A stretch of DNA of 64,000 bases from Odoribacter sp. AF15-53 (GTDB lineage Bacteria > Bacteroidota > Bacteroidia > Bacteroidales > Marinifilaceae). Positions 44,085 to 52,774 of the stretch are shown piece by piece. The stretch spans positions 248,001 to 312,000 of the forward strand of contig NZ_QUHC01000004.1 of assembly GCF_003479425.1 (NCBI RefSeq), written 5' to 3'. The notes under the pieces were generated by a model that searched no databases, was not told the DNA's origin, and was given only the letters and a program-made list of their open reading frames with translations. Numbering within the stretch: position 1 is the stretch's first letter; every line of letters begins with the position of its first letter. Position numbers and translations under genes: made by a program.

Positions 44085-45293
44085 ATGGTAGACGGATTGA
44101 TAAATTTTAACCAGTTTGAGATTACTACCCCGATTATAAAAGTGATCGGAGTTGGGGGTGGTGGCGGTAATGCCGTGGAATACATGTACAGACAAGGGAT
44201 TTGTGACGTGGATTTCGTGTTGTGTAATACCGATTCGCAGATATTGGAACATAGTCCTATCCCGACCATTATTCAATTAGGGAAGACCCTAACCGAGGGA
44301 CGAGGAGCAGGAAACCGACCGGAGATCGGGGAGGCTGCCGCTAACGAGAGTATAGACGAGATCAGAGAGTTGTTGAGTACCAACACGAAAATGGTATTCA
44401 TCACGGCGGCTATGGGGGGAGGTACCGGAACAGGTGCGGCCCCGGTGATCGCCAAAGTAGCCAAGGATATGGGGCTTCTCACGGTGGGTATTGTCACGAT
44501 ACCTTCTCGTTTCGAGGGTCCGAAACGCTTGGATCAGGCCCGTGAAGGGGTAAAAAAATTGAAAGAACACGTGGATTCTTTAATTATCATTGATAATGAA
44601 AAGATACAACGAATATTCGGATCGCAGACATTGTCGAGTGCTTTTGCCAAGGCTAACGACGTGCTGAATATTGCTGCCAAAGGTATTGCAGAAATTATTA
44701 CGTTACCGGGATATATAAACGTCGACTTTGCCGACGTGCGAACGGTAATGACGGATAGTGGTATCGCTATCATGGGAGCGGCGCGGGCTTCCGGTGAGGA
44801 CCGGGCTAAAAGAGTGATTGCCGATGCATTGAATAGTCCTCTGTTGAATAAGAGCGATATTTTGGGAGCCAGTGACATCTTGTTGAATATTACATCCGGG
44901 ACGGATGAAATTACGATGGATGAGATGAGTGAAATCACGAATTACGTGATCAAGGAAGTAGGTGATAATGCGGCTATAATCTGGGGTGTAGGGACGGATG
45001 AGGCGCTGGGAGATGCAATATCCGTGACGGTGATTGCAACCGGTTTCCCCATGGAGGACGTGGAAAACACGTTCACGACACCACTGAAAGGAGTTGTACC
45101 CGGAGGTGATTCTTCGGAGGCGGTAGATGCCGCCCGGACGAAGAAGATCAAGGACGGGGTGAAAGATTACGTACAGGTCATTTTAAAGGAATCGGAGGTT
45201 GTGCTTCAACCGGATCTGTCACCCGAAAAGATAGAAGAATTGGCAACGACTCCGGCGTATACACGGAGACATTTAAAAATTGACAGACCCTAG
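44085..45293 (+). CDS. FtsZ paralog, copy 2 (short linker)
   Basis: This is a second complete FtsZ, 402 residues, in the same operon 12 bases after the first. It has VIGVGGGGGNAVEYM, the tubulin signature GGGTGTG at 111-117, NVDFADV with the catalytic Asp214 and the same block order as copy 1, so both should bind and hydrolyse GTP. Differences: a short, less charged linker (KIKDGVKDYVQVILKESE), and a C-terminal peptide TPAYTRRHLKI which resembles the canonical PAYLRR-type tail that binds FtsA and other partners better than copy 1 does. It is not a simple recent copy, as many surface positions differ. Confidence 0.95.
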   Translation: MVDGLINFNQFEITTPIIKVIGVGGGGGNAVEYMYRQGICDVDFVLCNTDSQILEHSPIPTIIQLGKTLTEGRGAGNRPEIGEAAANESIDEIRELLSTNTKMVFITAAMGGGTGTGAAPVIAKVAKDMGLLTVGIVTIPSRFEGPKRLDQAREGVKKLKEHVDSLIIIDNEKIQRIFGSQTLSSAFAKANDVLNIAAKGIAEIITLPGYINVDFADVRTVMTDSGIAIMGAARASGEDRAKRVIADALNSPLLNKSDILGASDILLNITSGTDEITMDEMSEITNYVIKEVGDNAAIIWGVGTDEALGDAISVTVIATGFPMEDVENTFTTPLKGVVPGGDSSEAVDAARTKKIKDGVKDYVQVILKESEVVLQPDLSPEKIEELATTPAYTRRHLKIDRP

Positions 45294-45427
45294 CGATTTA
45301 GTGATTTAATGATTGCATGATTAAGTGATTCCCTGTTTGTATTTAAAGACATTAGCCTTGTGGGGAGGAATCTAAAATCTAAAATCACTAAATCTGAAAT
45401 TGTAAGGGGGTAATTTAAAAAAGTTTA
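45294..45427. repeat. family B repeat after the ftsZ pair
   Basis: The gap holds GATTTAGTGATTTAATGATT and the block TTAGCCTTGTGGGGAGGAAT (from 45354), then AATCTAAAATCTAAAATCAC, the same elements as before murE and ftsW. No gene or clear terminator hairpin is seen, so some read-through to the helicase gene is possible. Confidence 0.65.
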
Positions 45428-47287
45428 ATGGAAAAATTTAAAGAATTAGGATTAGACGGGGAGATTCTTAAAGGAGTCGCAGATTTAGGGTTTGAAACAC
45501 CGAGTCCTGTACAAGAGAAGGCTATCCCTGTTATTTTGGGCGAAGAAAATGATTTAGTTGTGTTAGCCCAGACCGGGACGGGAAAAACAGCGGCTTTCGG
45601 ATTGCCGTTGTTACAGAAAATAAATCCGGAATGGAATAATGTTCAGGTGTTAATCCTGAGTCCCACGCGTGAGTTGTGTATGCAGATCGGAAGTGATTTG
45701 AAAAAGTACTCGAAGTATCGTCCGGATATCCGGGTTACCTGCGTGTATGGAGGTACGGATATCAGAAAGCAAATGAAAGAGTTGCAGAGGGGGGTACACG
45801 TGGTGGTGGCTACACCGGGACGTTTGGTCGATTTGTTGAACCGAAAAGCTGTGAATATCGAGTCCGTGTTTGCTGTCGTGTTGGATGAGGCCGACGAGAT
45901 GTTGAACATGGGATTCCAAGAAGACTTGGATTTTATTTTGAGTAACACGCCGACGGAAAAGAATATTTACTTGTTCTCGGCTACCATGCCTAAAGAGGTT
46001 GAACGGATTGCCAAGAATTATCTGGTGAACCAGAAAGAGATTTCCGTGGGGAAAAAGAACCAGGGTGCCGACACCGTGTCTCACCAGTATTATATGGTGC
46101 GTGCCAAGGATTGCTACGAGACATTGCGCCGTATCGTGGATTGCGCTCCGAGTATGTACGCTATTATCTTTACCCGTACGAAGAATGATGCGCAGGATAT
46201 TGCCAAACATTTGCAGCGCGATGGAATTGATTGTGATGCTTTGCATGGTGATCTGAGTCAGGCCCAGCGAGATAGTGTGATGAATGCCTTCCGGGCAAAA
46301 CGCTTGAAAGTGTTAGTGGCTACGGACGTGGCTGCCCGCGGTTTGGATGTGGATTGTTTGACGCACGTGATCAATTATAATTTACCGGAGGACGTGGAGA
46401 GTTACACGCATCGTAGTGGTAGAACCGGACGTGCCGGAAAAGAAGGTATTTCAATCGCTATTATTCACTCGAAAGAGAAAGGTAAGTTGCGTAGGATTGA
46501 AGGAATCTTGAAAAAGAAGTTCGAATATAAATCGGTACCGGGAGGGGAGGAAATTTGTCGTGCCCAGTTATCGTTCTACGCGGATAAGATCGTGGCTTCC
46601 GAGGATCAGGAAGAGATGGAAATGTATGCTCAGGGCGTGTATGATAAATTCGAGGATTTTACGAAAGAGGAGTTGATCCAGCATTTGGTTTCTTACGAGT
46701 TCGGTAAGTTGTTGAAAAAATACAAGAACACGGTAGACTTGAATATCGAGGATGATGATCGGGGAAATCGTTCCGACCGGGGAGATAGAGGAGGTGATCG
46801 CCGTGATCGGGGGGATCGTCGAGATCGAGATCGCCGCGGACGCGGAGACGAAACGGCATATAGTACCTTTACCCTTAACATTGGACGTGAAGATGGTTTG
46901 ACGCCTCGTGATCTTATGGGGTTGATTAATCAATATTCTCGTCGTCGAGGTATAGGTGTTGGTGGAATCAGAATTTTTGATACCGATACAAAATTCGAAA
47001 TTGATGAAGATAGTGCATCTGATTTCGCTGTAGACTTCAGCAAAGTAATCTTTAATGGAATTCCGATAGAGATGAAAGCAATCCCGACACGGGACAGAGG
47101 TCGTCGTCGGGATGATCGGGGAAGAAGCGAGTTTTCTGGAAGAAGTGATCGTCGTGATCGTGACAAGCGGGAAAGTAGTGACCGCGGAGGACGACGGGAA
47201 GATCGGAATGGGGGAAAAAGGAGAGGTAGACCGGGAAGTGATCCGAAAAAGCCGAGAAACTTTAATAGATCGTCTTCTCGTAGCTAA
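45428..47287 (+). CDS. DEAD-box ATP-dependent RNA helicase
   Basis: This is an RNA helicase of the DeaD/CshA group, acting in ribosome assembly or RNA decay. Motifs in order are Q motif (PSPVQEKAIPV), Walker A AQTGTGKT, PTREL, TPGR, DEAD, SAT, then IIFTRTK, DVAARGLD and HRSGRTGRAG. Residues 440-480 are a basic/acidic Arg-Asp/Gly run (RDRGDRRDRDRRGRG); then comes a DbpA-like RNA-binding domain (TLNIGREDGLTPRDLMGLIN through IPTR) and a second RG/RD-rich tail to residue 619. The gene starts after a family B spacer and has its own hairpin downstream. Confidence 0.93.
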   Translation: MEKFKELGLDGEILKGVADLGFETPSPVQEKAIPVILGEENDLVVLAQTGTGKTAAFGLPLLQKINPEWNNVQVLILSPTRELCMQIGSDLKKYSKYRPDIRVTCVYGGTDIRKQMKELQRGVHVVVATPGRLVDLLNRKAVNIESVFAVVLDEADEMLNMGFQEDLDFILSNTPTEKNIYLFSATMPKEVERIAKNYLVNQKEISVGKKNQGADTVSHQYYMVRAKDCYETLRRIVDCAPSMYAIIFTRTKNDAQDIAKHLQRDGIDCDALHGDLSQAQRDSVMNAFRAKRLKVLVATDVAARGLDVDCLTHVINYNLPEDVESYTHRSGRTGRAGKEGISIAIIHSKEKGKLRRIEGILKKKFEYKSVPGGEEICRAQLSFYADKIVASEDQEEMEMYAQGVYDKFEDFTKEELIQHLVSYEFGKLLKKYKNTVDLNIEDDDRGNRSDRGDRGGDRRDRGDRRDRDRRGRGDETAYSTFTLNIGREDGLTPRDLMGLINQYSRRRGIGVGGIRIFDTDTKFEIDEDSASDFAVDFSKVIFNGIPIEMKAIPTRDRGRRRDDRGRSEFSGRSDRRDRDKRESSDRGGRREDRNGGKRRGRPGSDPKKPRNFNRSSSRS

Positions 47288-47297
47288 ATAATTTGTA

Positions 47298-47353
47298 AAT
47301 TTGAAAATGCGAAAACGGGAAATTCACATTTCACGTTTTCGTATTTTCAAATT
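47298..47353 (+). terminator. 20-base inverted repeat after the helicase gene
   Basis: Arms at 47298-47317 (AATTTGAAAATGCGAAAACG) and 47334-47353 are complementary with one mismatch, loop 16 bases. There is no T run, so it may be a repeat element or a weak terminator. Confidence 0.55.
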
Positions 47354-47377
47354 GCTACATATTCAAATAAAAAAATT

Positions 47378-47980
47378 ATGGAAGTTTACAGTGCCAAATT
47401 TGTGACAAGTAATACGGAGGTAAAGAAATGTCCGGAGCCGGATAAACATGAGTACGCATTTATTGGGAGATCGAATGTGGGGAAGTCATCGTTAATTAAT
47501 ATGTTAACGAACCACGGTAAACTGGCCAAAACGTCTGGTACTCCGGGAAAGACACAGTTGATTAATCATTTCTTGATTAATGATGAGTGGTTTCTGGTCG
47601 ATTTACCGGGATATGGATATGCTAGAACGTCAAAGTCTCAACGGGGACAGTTCAGTGCCATGATACGAAACTATATTTTGCAACGGGAAAATATGATATG
47701 TCTTTTCGTATTGATAGATAGCCGACATGATCCTCTGAAGGTCGATTTGGAATTTATGGAATGGTTGGGAGAGAATGGGGTTCCTTTTGTCATGGTTTTC
47801 ACGAAGGCGGATAAACTGACTACTACCGAGCGGATGAATTGTATTTCCAAATATCAAGAAAAGATGAAGGATACATGGGAAAGTATGCCAATGGCTTTTA
47901 TCACTTCTGCCGAAACCAAGTTGGGACGTGTGGAATTACTGTCTTATATTGAAGAGCTGAATCAGTTGGAAATGGAATAG
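47378..47980 (+). CDS. engB: ribosome biogenesis GTPase EngB/YsxC
   Basis: This is an essential small GTPase of the YihA/EngB group needed for 50S assembly. The G motifs are [14 protein letters not shown] (G1), [14 protein letters not shown] (G2), DLPGYGYA (G3), FTKADKL (G4) and TSAETKLG (G5). 200 residues, normal length. It is in line with xseA, xseB and the PBP4 gene. Confidence 0.95.
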   Translation: MEVYSAKFVTSNTEVKKCPEPDKHEYAFIGRSNVGKSSLINMLTNHGKLAKTSGTPGKTQLINHFLINDEWFLVDLPGYGYARTSKSQRGQFSAMIRNYILQRENMICLFVLIDSRHDPLKVDLEFMEWLGENGVPFVMVFTKADKLTTTERMNCISKYQEKMKDTWESMPMAFITSAETKLGRVELLSYIEELNQLEME

Positions 47981-48055
47981 AGTTTATAAAGTTTATAAAG
48001 TTAGTGGATCTCTGCGGGGCGCTTTGTTTATGGCTGCTTGTGCTGCCGAATCACG
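47981..48055. repeat. family A repeat, left half
   Basis: GTTTATAAAGTTTATAAAGT opens it directly after the engB stop. The GC-rich block (GCGGGGCGCTTTGT) and GGCTGCTTGTGCTGCC follow, as in the copy at 19757. The right-hand inverted repeat is missing. Confidence 0.65.
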
Positions 48056-48108
48056 GAATGGGGATGGTTTTGTGAGGGGAAATCTAAAATTTAAAATCTA
48101 AAATTCTC

Positions 48109-49488
48109 ATGGAGTCTATCGGATTATACCAATTGAATTGTTTGGTGAAACGAGAGTTAAAGAATCGTTTCTCGGATAGTTTTCTGGTTGTTGCCGAGAT
48201 TGCGGATGTGAAGGAAAATCGCTCCGGGCATTGTTATTTGGAACTAATAGAGAAGAGGGAAGAAGATGATGCGATTATTGCCACGGCCCGGGCCACGATC
48301 TGGTCCTTCACGTATAGAATGTTGAAGCCTTATTTTGAGACTACGACGGGAAAATCTTTACAGAAGGGAATCAAGGTGCTTGTTAAGGCCGAGATCGTTT
48401 TTCATGAGTTGTACGGTTATTCTCTGAATATAAAAGATATTGATCCCACGTTTACGGTTGGGGATCTGGAACGTAAACGGAAAGAGATTCTTGATCGCTT
48501 GACACAAGAGGGGGTGATTGATATGAACAGGGAGTTGGAATTCCCGATGCTTCCGAAAACTATTGCGATCATATCTTCACCGACGGCTGCCGGGTATGGC
48601 GATTTTGTGGATCAATTACATCGTAATGCTTACGGGTATGCATTCCATACCAAGTTGTTCCCTGCCGTGATGCAGGGGGAGAAAACGACGGAATCTATTA
48701 TTGCTGCGTTGGAAAGGATTTACGAGTATGAATCGCTTTTTGATGTGGTTGTTATTATTCGTGGAGGTGGTTCCCAGACAGATTTGGGAAGCTTTGATTC
48801 GTATGAATTGGCTGCCAATGTGGCTCAATTCCCCATTCCGATACTTGCCGGGATCGGGCATGAGCGGGATGAAACGATCGTGGACCGGGTGGCCTATCGT
48901 AGTGTAAAGACCCCCACGGCTGCTGCTGCTTTTCTGATAGAGTGTTTCCACGAGGTTGATGCCCTGTTGGAAGAGGCTAAAGAGAGTTTGACTCGGGAGA
49001 CGAAAAGAATATTGCAAGAGGAAAAGACTCGTCAGGTTGTAAAAATCACGGAGTTTAAGCAATTTACCCGTTTGTTTCTCGAAGGACAAGCGAATAAATT
49101 GGTGTTGTCTTCACGAAGGGTTGAACATGCCTCGCAACTTTTTATCCGGAATCGAATGAGCGGGTTCGAGCAACTGGGAGTGAAGGTGGAAGGGAAACTG
49201 GGTGTGTTGTTTGATCGTCAGAAAAGTCGCTTGGAGGATATACAGAAAACGTTGGCGCGTAAGACAACCGAAGTTTTTACTGCCAATCGTTATGTTTTGG
49301 AGTTGGCTGAAACGAAGATGAAATATGCCGATCCGAAAAATATACTGGAGAAGGGTTTTTCAATTACCCGGGTGAACGGAAAAGCTGTCCGGGAGACTGG
49401 TAAGGTGAAGAAAGGGGATATGCTTGAAACCGAATTATTCAAAGGGGTGATTCGGAGTGAAATTAAAGATATTGAAACAAACGTCTAA
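48109..49488 (+). CDS. xseA: exodeoxyribonuclease VII large subunit
   Basis: XseA is the catalytic subunit of exonuclease VII, which digests single-stranded DNA. The N-terminal OB fold covers residues 1-100 (FLVVAEIADVKENRSGHCYLEL), then LPKTIAIISSPTAAGYGDFV, VVIIRGGGSQTDLGSFD and PILAGIGHERDETIVDRVAY with KTPTAAAAFLIE are the family motifs. A long coiled-coil region is residues 275-420 and the C-terminal beta segment ends near ILEKGFSITRVNGKAV. 459 residues. xseB follows after 11 bases. Confidence 0.95.
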   Translation: MESIGLYQLNCLVKRELKNRFSDSFLVVAEIADVKENRSGHCYLELIEKREEDDAIIATARATIWSFTYRMLKPYFETTTGKSLQKGIKVLVKAEIVFHELYGYSLNIKDIDPTFTVGDLERKRKEILDRLTQEGVIDMNRELEFPMLPKTIAIISSPTAAGYGDFVDQLHRNAYGYAFHTKLFPAVMQGEKTTESIIAALERIYEYESLFDVVVIIRGGGSQTDLGSFDSYELAANVAQFPIPILAGIGHERDETIVDRVAYRSVKTPTAAAAFLIECFHEVDALLEEAKESLTRETKRILQEEKTRQVVKITEFKQFTRLFLEGQANKLVLSSRRVEHASQLFIRNRMSGFEQLGVKVEGKLGVLFDRQKSRLEDIQKTLARKTTEVFTANRYVLELAETKMKYADPKNILEKGFSITRVNGKAVRETGKVKKGDMLETELFKGVIRSEIKDIETNV

Positions 49489-49499
49489 TAGAATTGATT

Positions 49500-49697
49500 A
49501 TGGAAGAGAATTTGACATACAAGTCAGCCATGGAGGAAATTGAAAACCTCGTGAAGTTGTTGGAAGATAATAAATTGGATGTAGATGAGTTGAGCGAAAA
49601 AGTAAAAAGAATAGCAGTGCTTGTTGAATTCTGTAAAGGGAAGTTGCACCGGACTGAAGAGGATGTGAACAATGTGTTGAAATCCATTGTCGAGTGA
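49500..49697 (+). CDS. xseB: exodeoxyribonuclease VII small subunit
   Basis: This is a 65-residue helical protein (YKSAMEEIENLVKLLEDNKL, then LSEKVKRIAVLVEFCKGKLH), the standard XseB two-helix hairpin that binds the XseA stalk. It lies between xseA and the PBP4 gene, whose start codon overlaps its stop (TGATG). Confidence 0.92.
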   Translation: MEENLTYKSAMEEIENLVKLLEDNKLDVDELSEKVKRIAVLVEFCKGKLHRTEEDVNNVLKSIVE

Positions 49698-51076
49698 TGA
49701 GATTTTGTGGGTTGGGAATAGGATTCCTGTTTGTGGTTTCTCTCGTTTCCGGGCAGAATCAGACCACGGTGCAGCACTTCTGGAATCAAAAAGAGGTAAA
49801 ACATGCGGCGATTGGCGTGTGCGTGAAGCATGTGGAGAGCGGGGATGTCGTGTATGAATATAATGCGGGTATGGCTTTGCGTCCGGCTTCCGTGGTTAAA
49901 TTACTTTCTTCCGCTTTGGCCTTGAAACGGGAAGGTGATTCTCTGACTTACAGTACAAATGTTTTTTACTCGGGAAAGTTAGAAGAAGGTGTGCTTGCCG
50001 GGAATATTATCGTGCGGGCGGGAGGAGACCCGTCTTTGGATTCGAAATATTTCCCAGAAGCTTGTTTCGTGGATAGTGTCGTTTCGGCGGTACTAGGTAT
50101 GGGAATCAGACGAGTTATCGGGAATATCATCGTGGAAACAGGAGATTCTCCTTCTCGGATTCCGGGTTCGTGGCCTTGGGAAGACGTGGCGAATTATTAC
50201 GGGGCTTTATATCATTCTTTTAATTACCGAGATAATACTTACACGCTTAATATGAGATCGGGAAAAGCGGGTACTCCCGCCCGGTTGCTATCTGTTGTAC
50301 CCTCCGTTCCGGGGGTTAAATTTCGGAACGAGGTTTTATCTTCCGTGAAGAACTCGAATGATGCGTGGATATATGGAGGACCGGAGGCGGCGACATTATT
50401 AATTCAGGGGACAATTCCTGCCAATCGTTCCTTGTTTGCGGTAAAGGGAGCGATGCACCGTCCGGAAGATTGTTTTCTGGTTGAAGTAGAGAAGCGATTA
50501 AAGAAAGCGGGCGTGGTGGTGGACAAGCAAGAGGTTGAGAAGGGAAACAACGGACGGCAACTCTTGTTGACGATGATTTCTCCTTTATTGAAGGATATCG
50601 TTTTTTACACGAACAAGAATAGCGTGAATCTTTTTGCTGAAGCGTTGGGTTATTTGATCAGCCCGACAGATTACGCGAAAATTGTGAAGGAAGAATTGAA
50701 TCATATCGGGATTGATTCTTGCGGGATTATCTTGAAGGATGCCTGTGGGCTTTCCCCGGCGAATGCTGTTCCGGCAGAAACTTTTACGGATTTGTTACTT
50801 TGGGCAAGAGAAAGTTTGGGAGATGCCTTTCTAGCTTCGTTACCCCGGGGAGGGGTGGATCGGGGGTTACGGGTATATTCTGATCATCCGGTTTTGCGAG
50901 GGAACGTGGTTGCTAAAACGGGTTCCATGTTTGGCGTGCGGGCGCTTTCCGGTTATTTGAAAAACAAGAAAGGGGAGACGCTTGCTTTTACGATTCTTGT
51001 TAATAATTACGAGGGTGATCCCGTGAAGGTGCAAGAGATTATGCGGGATTTTCTAAGAGAGATGGCAGAAAAATAA
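49697..51076 (+). CDS. dacB: D-alanyl-D-alanine carboxypeptidase/endopeptidase, PBP4 type
   Basis: This is a periplasmic class C low-molecular-weight PBP (peptidase family S13), cutting peptide cross-links. It has a signal peptide (GIGFLFVVSLVSGQ), SxxK as PASVVK near residue 63, SxN as NKNSVNLFAE, and KTG as VAKTGSMFGV in the C-terminal third. The extra domain with VIGNIIVETG lies between the first two motifs, as usual for DacB. Start ATG 49697 overlaps the xseB stop; GTG 49694 is the alternative. 459 residues. The gene ends in a bidirectional terminator. Confidence 0.94.
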   Translation: MRFCGLGIGFLFVVSLVSGQNQTTVQHFWNQKEVKHAAIGVCVKHVESGDVVYEYNAGMALRPASVVKLLSSALALKREGDSLTYSTNVFYSGKLEEGVLAGNIIVRAGGDPSLDSKYFPEACFVDSVVSAVLGMGIRRVIGNIIVETGDSPSRIPGSWPWEDVANYYGALYHSFNYRDNTYTLNMRSGKAGTPARLLSVVPSVPGVKFRNEVLSSVKNSNDAWIYGGPEAATLLIQGTIPANRSLFAVKGAMHRPEDCFLVEVEKRLKKAGVVVDKQEVEKGNNGRQLLLTMISPLLKDIVFYTNKNSVNLFAEALGYLISPTDYAKIVKEELNHIGIDSCGIILKDACGLSPANAVPAETFTDLLLWARESLGDAFLASLPRGGVDRGLRVYSDHPVLRGNVVAKTGSMFGVRALSGYLKNKKGETLAFTILVNNYEGDPVKVQEIMRDFLREMAEK

Positions 51077-51100
51077 AACCGACTTCTAAAAGTCGGTTTT
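51075..51100. terminator. bidirectional terminator
   Basis: AAAACCGACTT (51075-51085), loop CTAA, AAGTCGGTTTT (51090-51100), with A and T runs on both sides; it serves both convergent genes. Confidence 0.9.
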
Positions 51101-51114
51101 ATTTTGTATTGAAA

Positions 51115-51444
51115 TTATTCATTTTTAAATTGAGCATCCCCGAATGCTAATATCGGGTATGTGATGAAGGGGAAGAAGATCGTTGCAATCGTGAACCCGA
51201 TACCTTTTCCGAATTTAGCTAAGAATTCCTTCAATGCGATGATCATCATGATAACGTTAGCGATCGGGATAAAGATCATGATCAAAAGCCACCACCACGG
51301 TCTGTTAATGATTTGAAGCATCACGTAAAGGTTGTAAATAGGGATAATGCCTTCCCAGCCTTGTCTTCCTGCTTTTTCATAGACTTTCCATGAAGATACG
51401 AGCATTAACACCACGATCAACAAGTAAATAATAGAAGTTAACAT
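51115..51444 (-). CDS. small membrane protein, DUF5684-like
   Basis: This is a 109-residue inner-membrane protein with three hydrophobic segments: LTSIIYLLIVVLMLVSSW, WWWLLIMIFIPIANVIMMII and IGFTIATIFFPFITYPILAF. The central WEGIIPIYNLYVMLQII followed by NRPWWW is typical of the small DUF5684-type proteins, sometimes linked to signal peptidase regions. Function is unknown. It is monocistronic, with an A/T-rich upstream region. Confidence 0.8.
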   Translation of the reverse strand: MLTSIIYLLIVVLMLVSSWKVYEKAGRQGWEGIIPIYNLYVMLQIINRPWWWLLIMIFIPIANVIMMIIALKEFLAKFGKGIGFTIATIFFPFITYPILAFGDAQFKNE

Positions 51445-51673
51445 AGGTTTGATTTTTAGTTAAACATTTTATGTGTCTGAAATAAATAAATTCTTCCCTA
51501 ATACTGTACACACTGTATTTTCGGGACAAATGTACAAAAATAGGAGTGATAACCCAAAGATTTTTGCGCTAATATTAGGAGTGTTTTGTTACAAAAAGTA
51601 AGTTTTGTTTGCTTCTTGTGTGAGGTGAGTTTCTTTTGTGCCTGTTTTTGGAATTGAGTGAAGGGGGAAAGAT

Positions 51674-52408
51674 ATGAGTATGCTGATAGATGGGAACAGG
51701 TTATTTCAAATACGGTCTTCGAATTCCACGGGGAAAGGATTTGTTCGCTGCGCTTATCGAATCATGGGCGATCTAGTGGCGTTTTTCGTGGAGGATTCCG
51801 GGTGTGGAATTCCCAAAGATAAAATCCCGACAATCTTTGATCGTTTCACAAAATTGAATACCTTTGCCCAAGGTTCGGGGTTAGGATTGGCTATATGCAA
51901 AATGCTTGTTGAAAAAATGGATGGAAGCATAGGGGTACAATCCGAGGAGAATGAAGGTTCTATATTTAAATTTACAATTCCTTATCAAGAAATTGTTATC
52001 GAAACGGATATAAACGATATGGAAAATAACGATATTAAAGAAAACATAAGCGCGGGTAGAACGATTCTTGTGGCGGAGGATGTGGAGAGTAATTTTCTTC
52101 TACTAAAAGCTATTATCGGGAAAACTTATAATCTGCTTCATGCGTGGAATGGGAAAGAAGCTGTCGAGCTATACGAAAAATCCCAGCCTGATCTTATTCT
52201 GATGGATATCAAGATGCCGGAAATGGATGGATTGGAAGCCACTCGGATCATTCGTCAATCTTCTCAGGAAATTCCAATTATTGCTTTAACTGCATTTGCG
52301 TTTGATGACGACCGAGTGAAGGCTCTGGGGGCTGGATGTAACGACTACCTGACCAAACCTCTGTCGGCCGTGTTGTTGAAACAGACAATCGCTAAATATT
52401 TAGTATAG
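51674..52408 (+). pseudogene. hybrid histidine kinase remnant: broken ATPase domain plus receiver
   Basis: This frame of 244 residues holds the C-terminal part of a hybrid sensor kinase. Residues 1-105 are a HATPase domain with the D/G1 box (VEDSGCGIPKDKI), F box (FDRFTK) and G2 box (GSGLGLAICKML). The N box is lost: NRLFQI is followed directly by RSSNSTGKGFV where N-box residues such as SNAIKFT should stand, consistent with a deletion of about 24 bases. There is no sensor or phosphoacceptor His domain. Residues 130-244 form an intact receiver (VAEDVESN, phosphoacceptor in LILMDIKMPEMDG, ALTAFA, LTKPL). It is most likely a decaying gene; a free receiver role cannot be excluded. Confidence 0.7.
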
Positions 52409-52709
52409 AATAGCCTTTGGCGAGTTGCAGGTTTTGTAGGTTACAAGTAGCAAGTTATTTCCCTGCAAAGCAACTCTTTTTATAATCACAGAATCTATTC
52501 GCTTTTAGTTTTTTAACTTTTAGCTTTCTATCAACCCCTTTGGCTCCTCTTAAACAGGGGAGGGGATATTTTCGTGTAGAGTTGGAGCGTTTTCTTGTGT
52601 TCGTTACTCCTCTTGTTTATTTTGGATTTAACTATTTTAGATTCCAACCGCACAAGGGATAGCCTGCGGTGAGTTGCAGATTATAAGTTTAAAAATTTTT
52701 GAATAAAAA
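52409..52709. repeat. repeat-rich intergenic region between kinase remnant and dnaK
   Basis: No gene is seen. There are two related 12-base blocks (GCGAGTTGCAGG near 52419 and GGTGAGTTGCAG near 52668), a family C unit near 52555 (CTCCTCTTAAACAGGGGAGG), and a reversed family B unit near 52640 (GATTCCAACCGCACAAGGGA). The region therefore collects fragments of several repeat families. Confidence 0.6.
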
Positions 52710-52750
52710 AGGTTGGCAAGTAATAGGTATTAACCTGTACTTGCCAACCT
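52710..52750 (-). terminator. terminator of dnaK
   Basis: AGGTTGGCAAGTA (52710-52722) and TACTTGCCAACCT (52738-52750) are perfect complements, loop 15 bases; on the minus strand the stem is followed by TTTTTTATT. Confidence 0.9.
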
Positions 52751-52774
52751 GTATTTATAACTTGTCTTTGGAGG

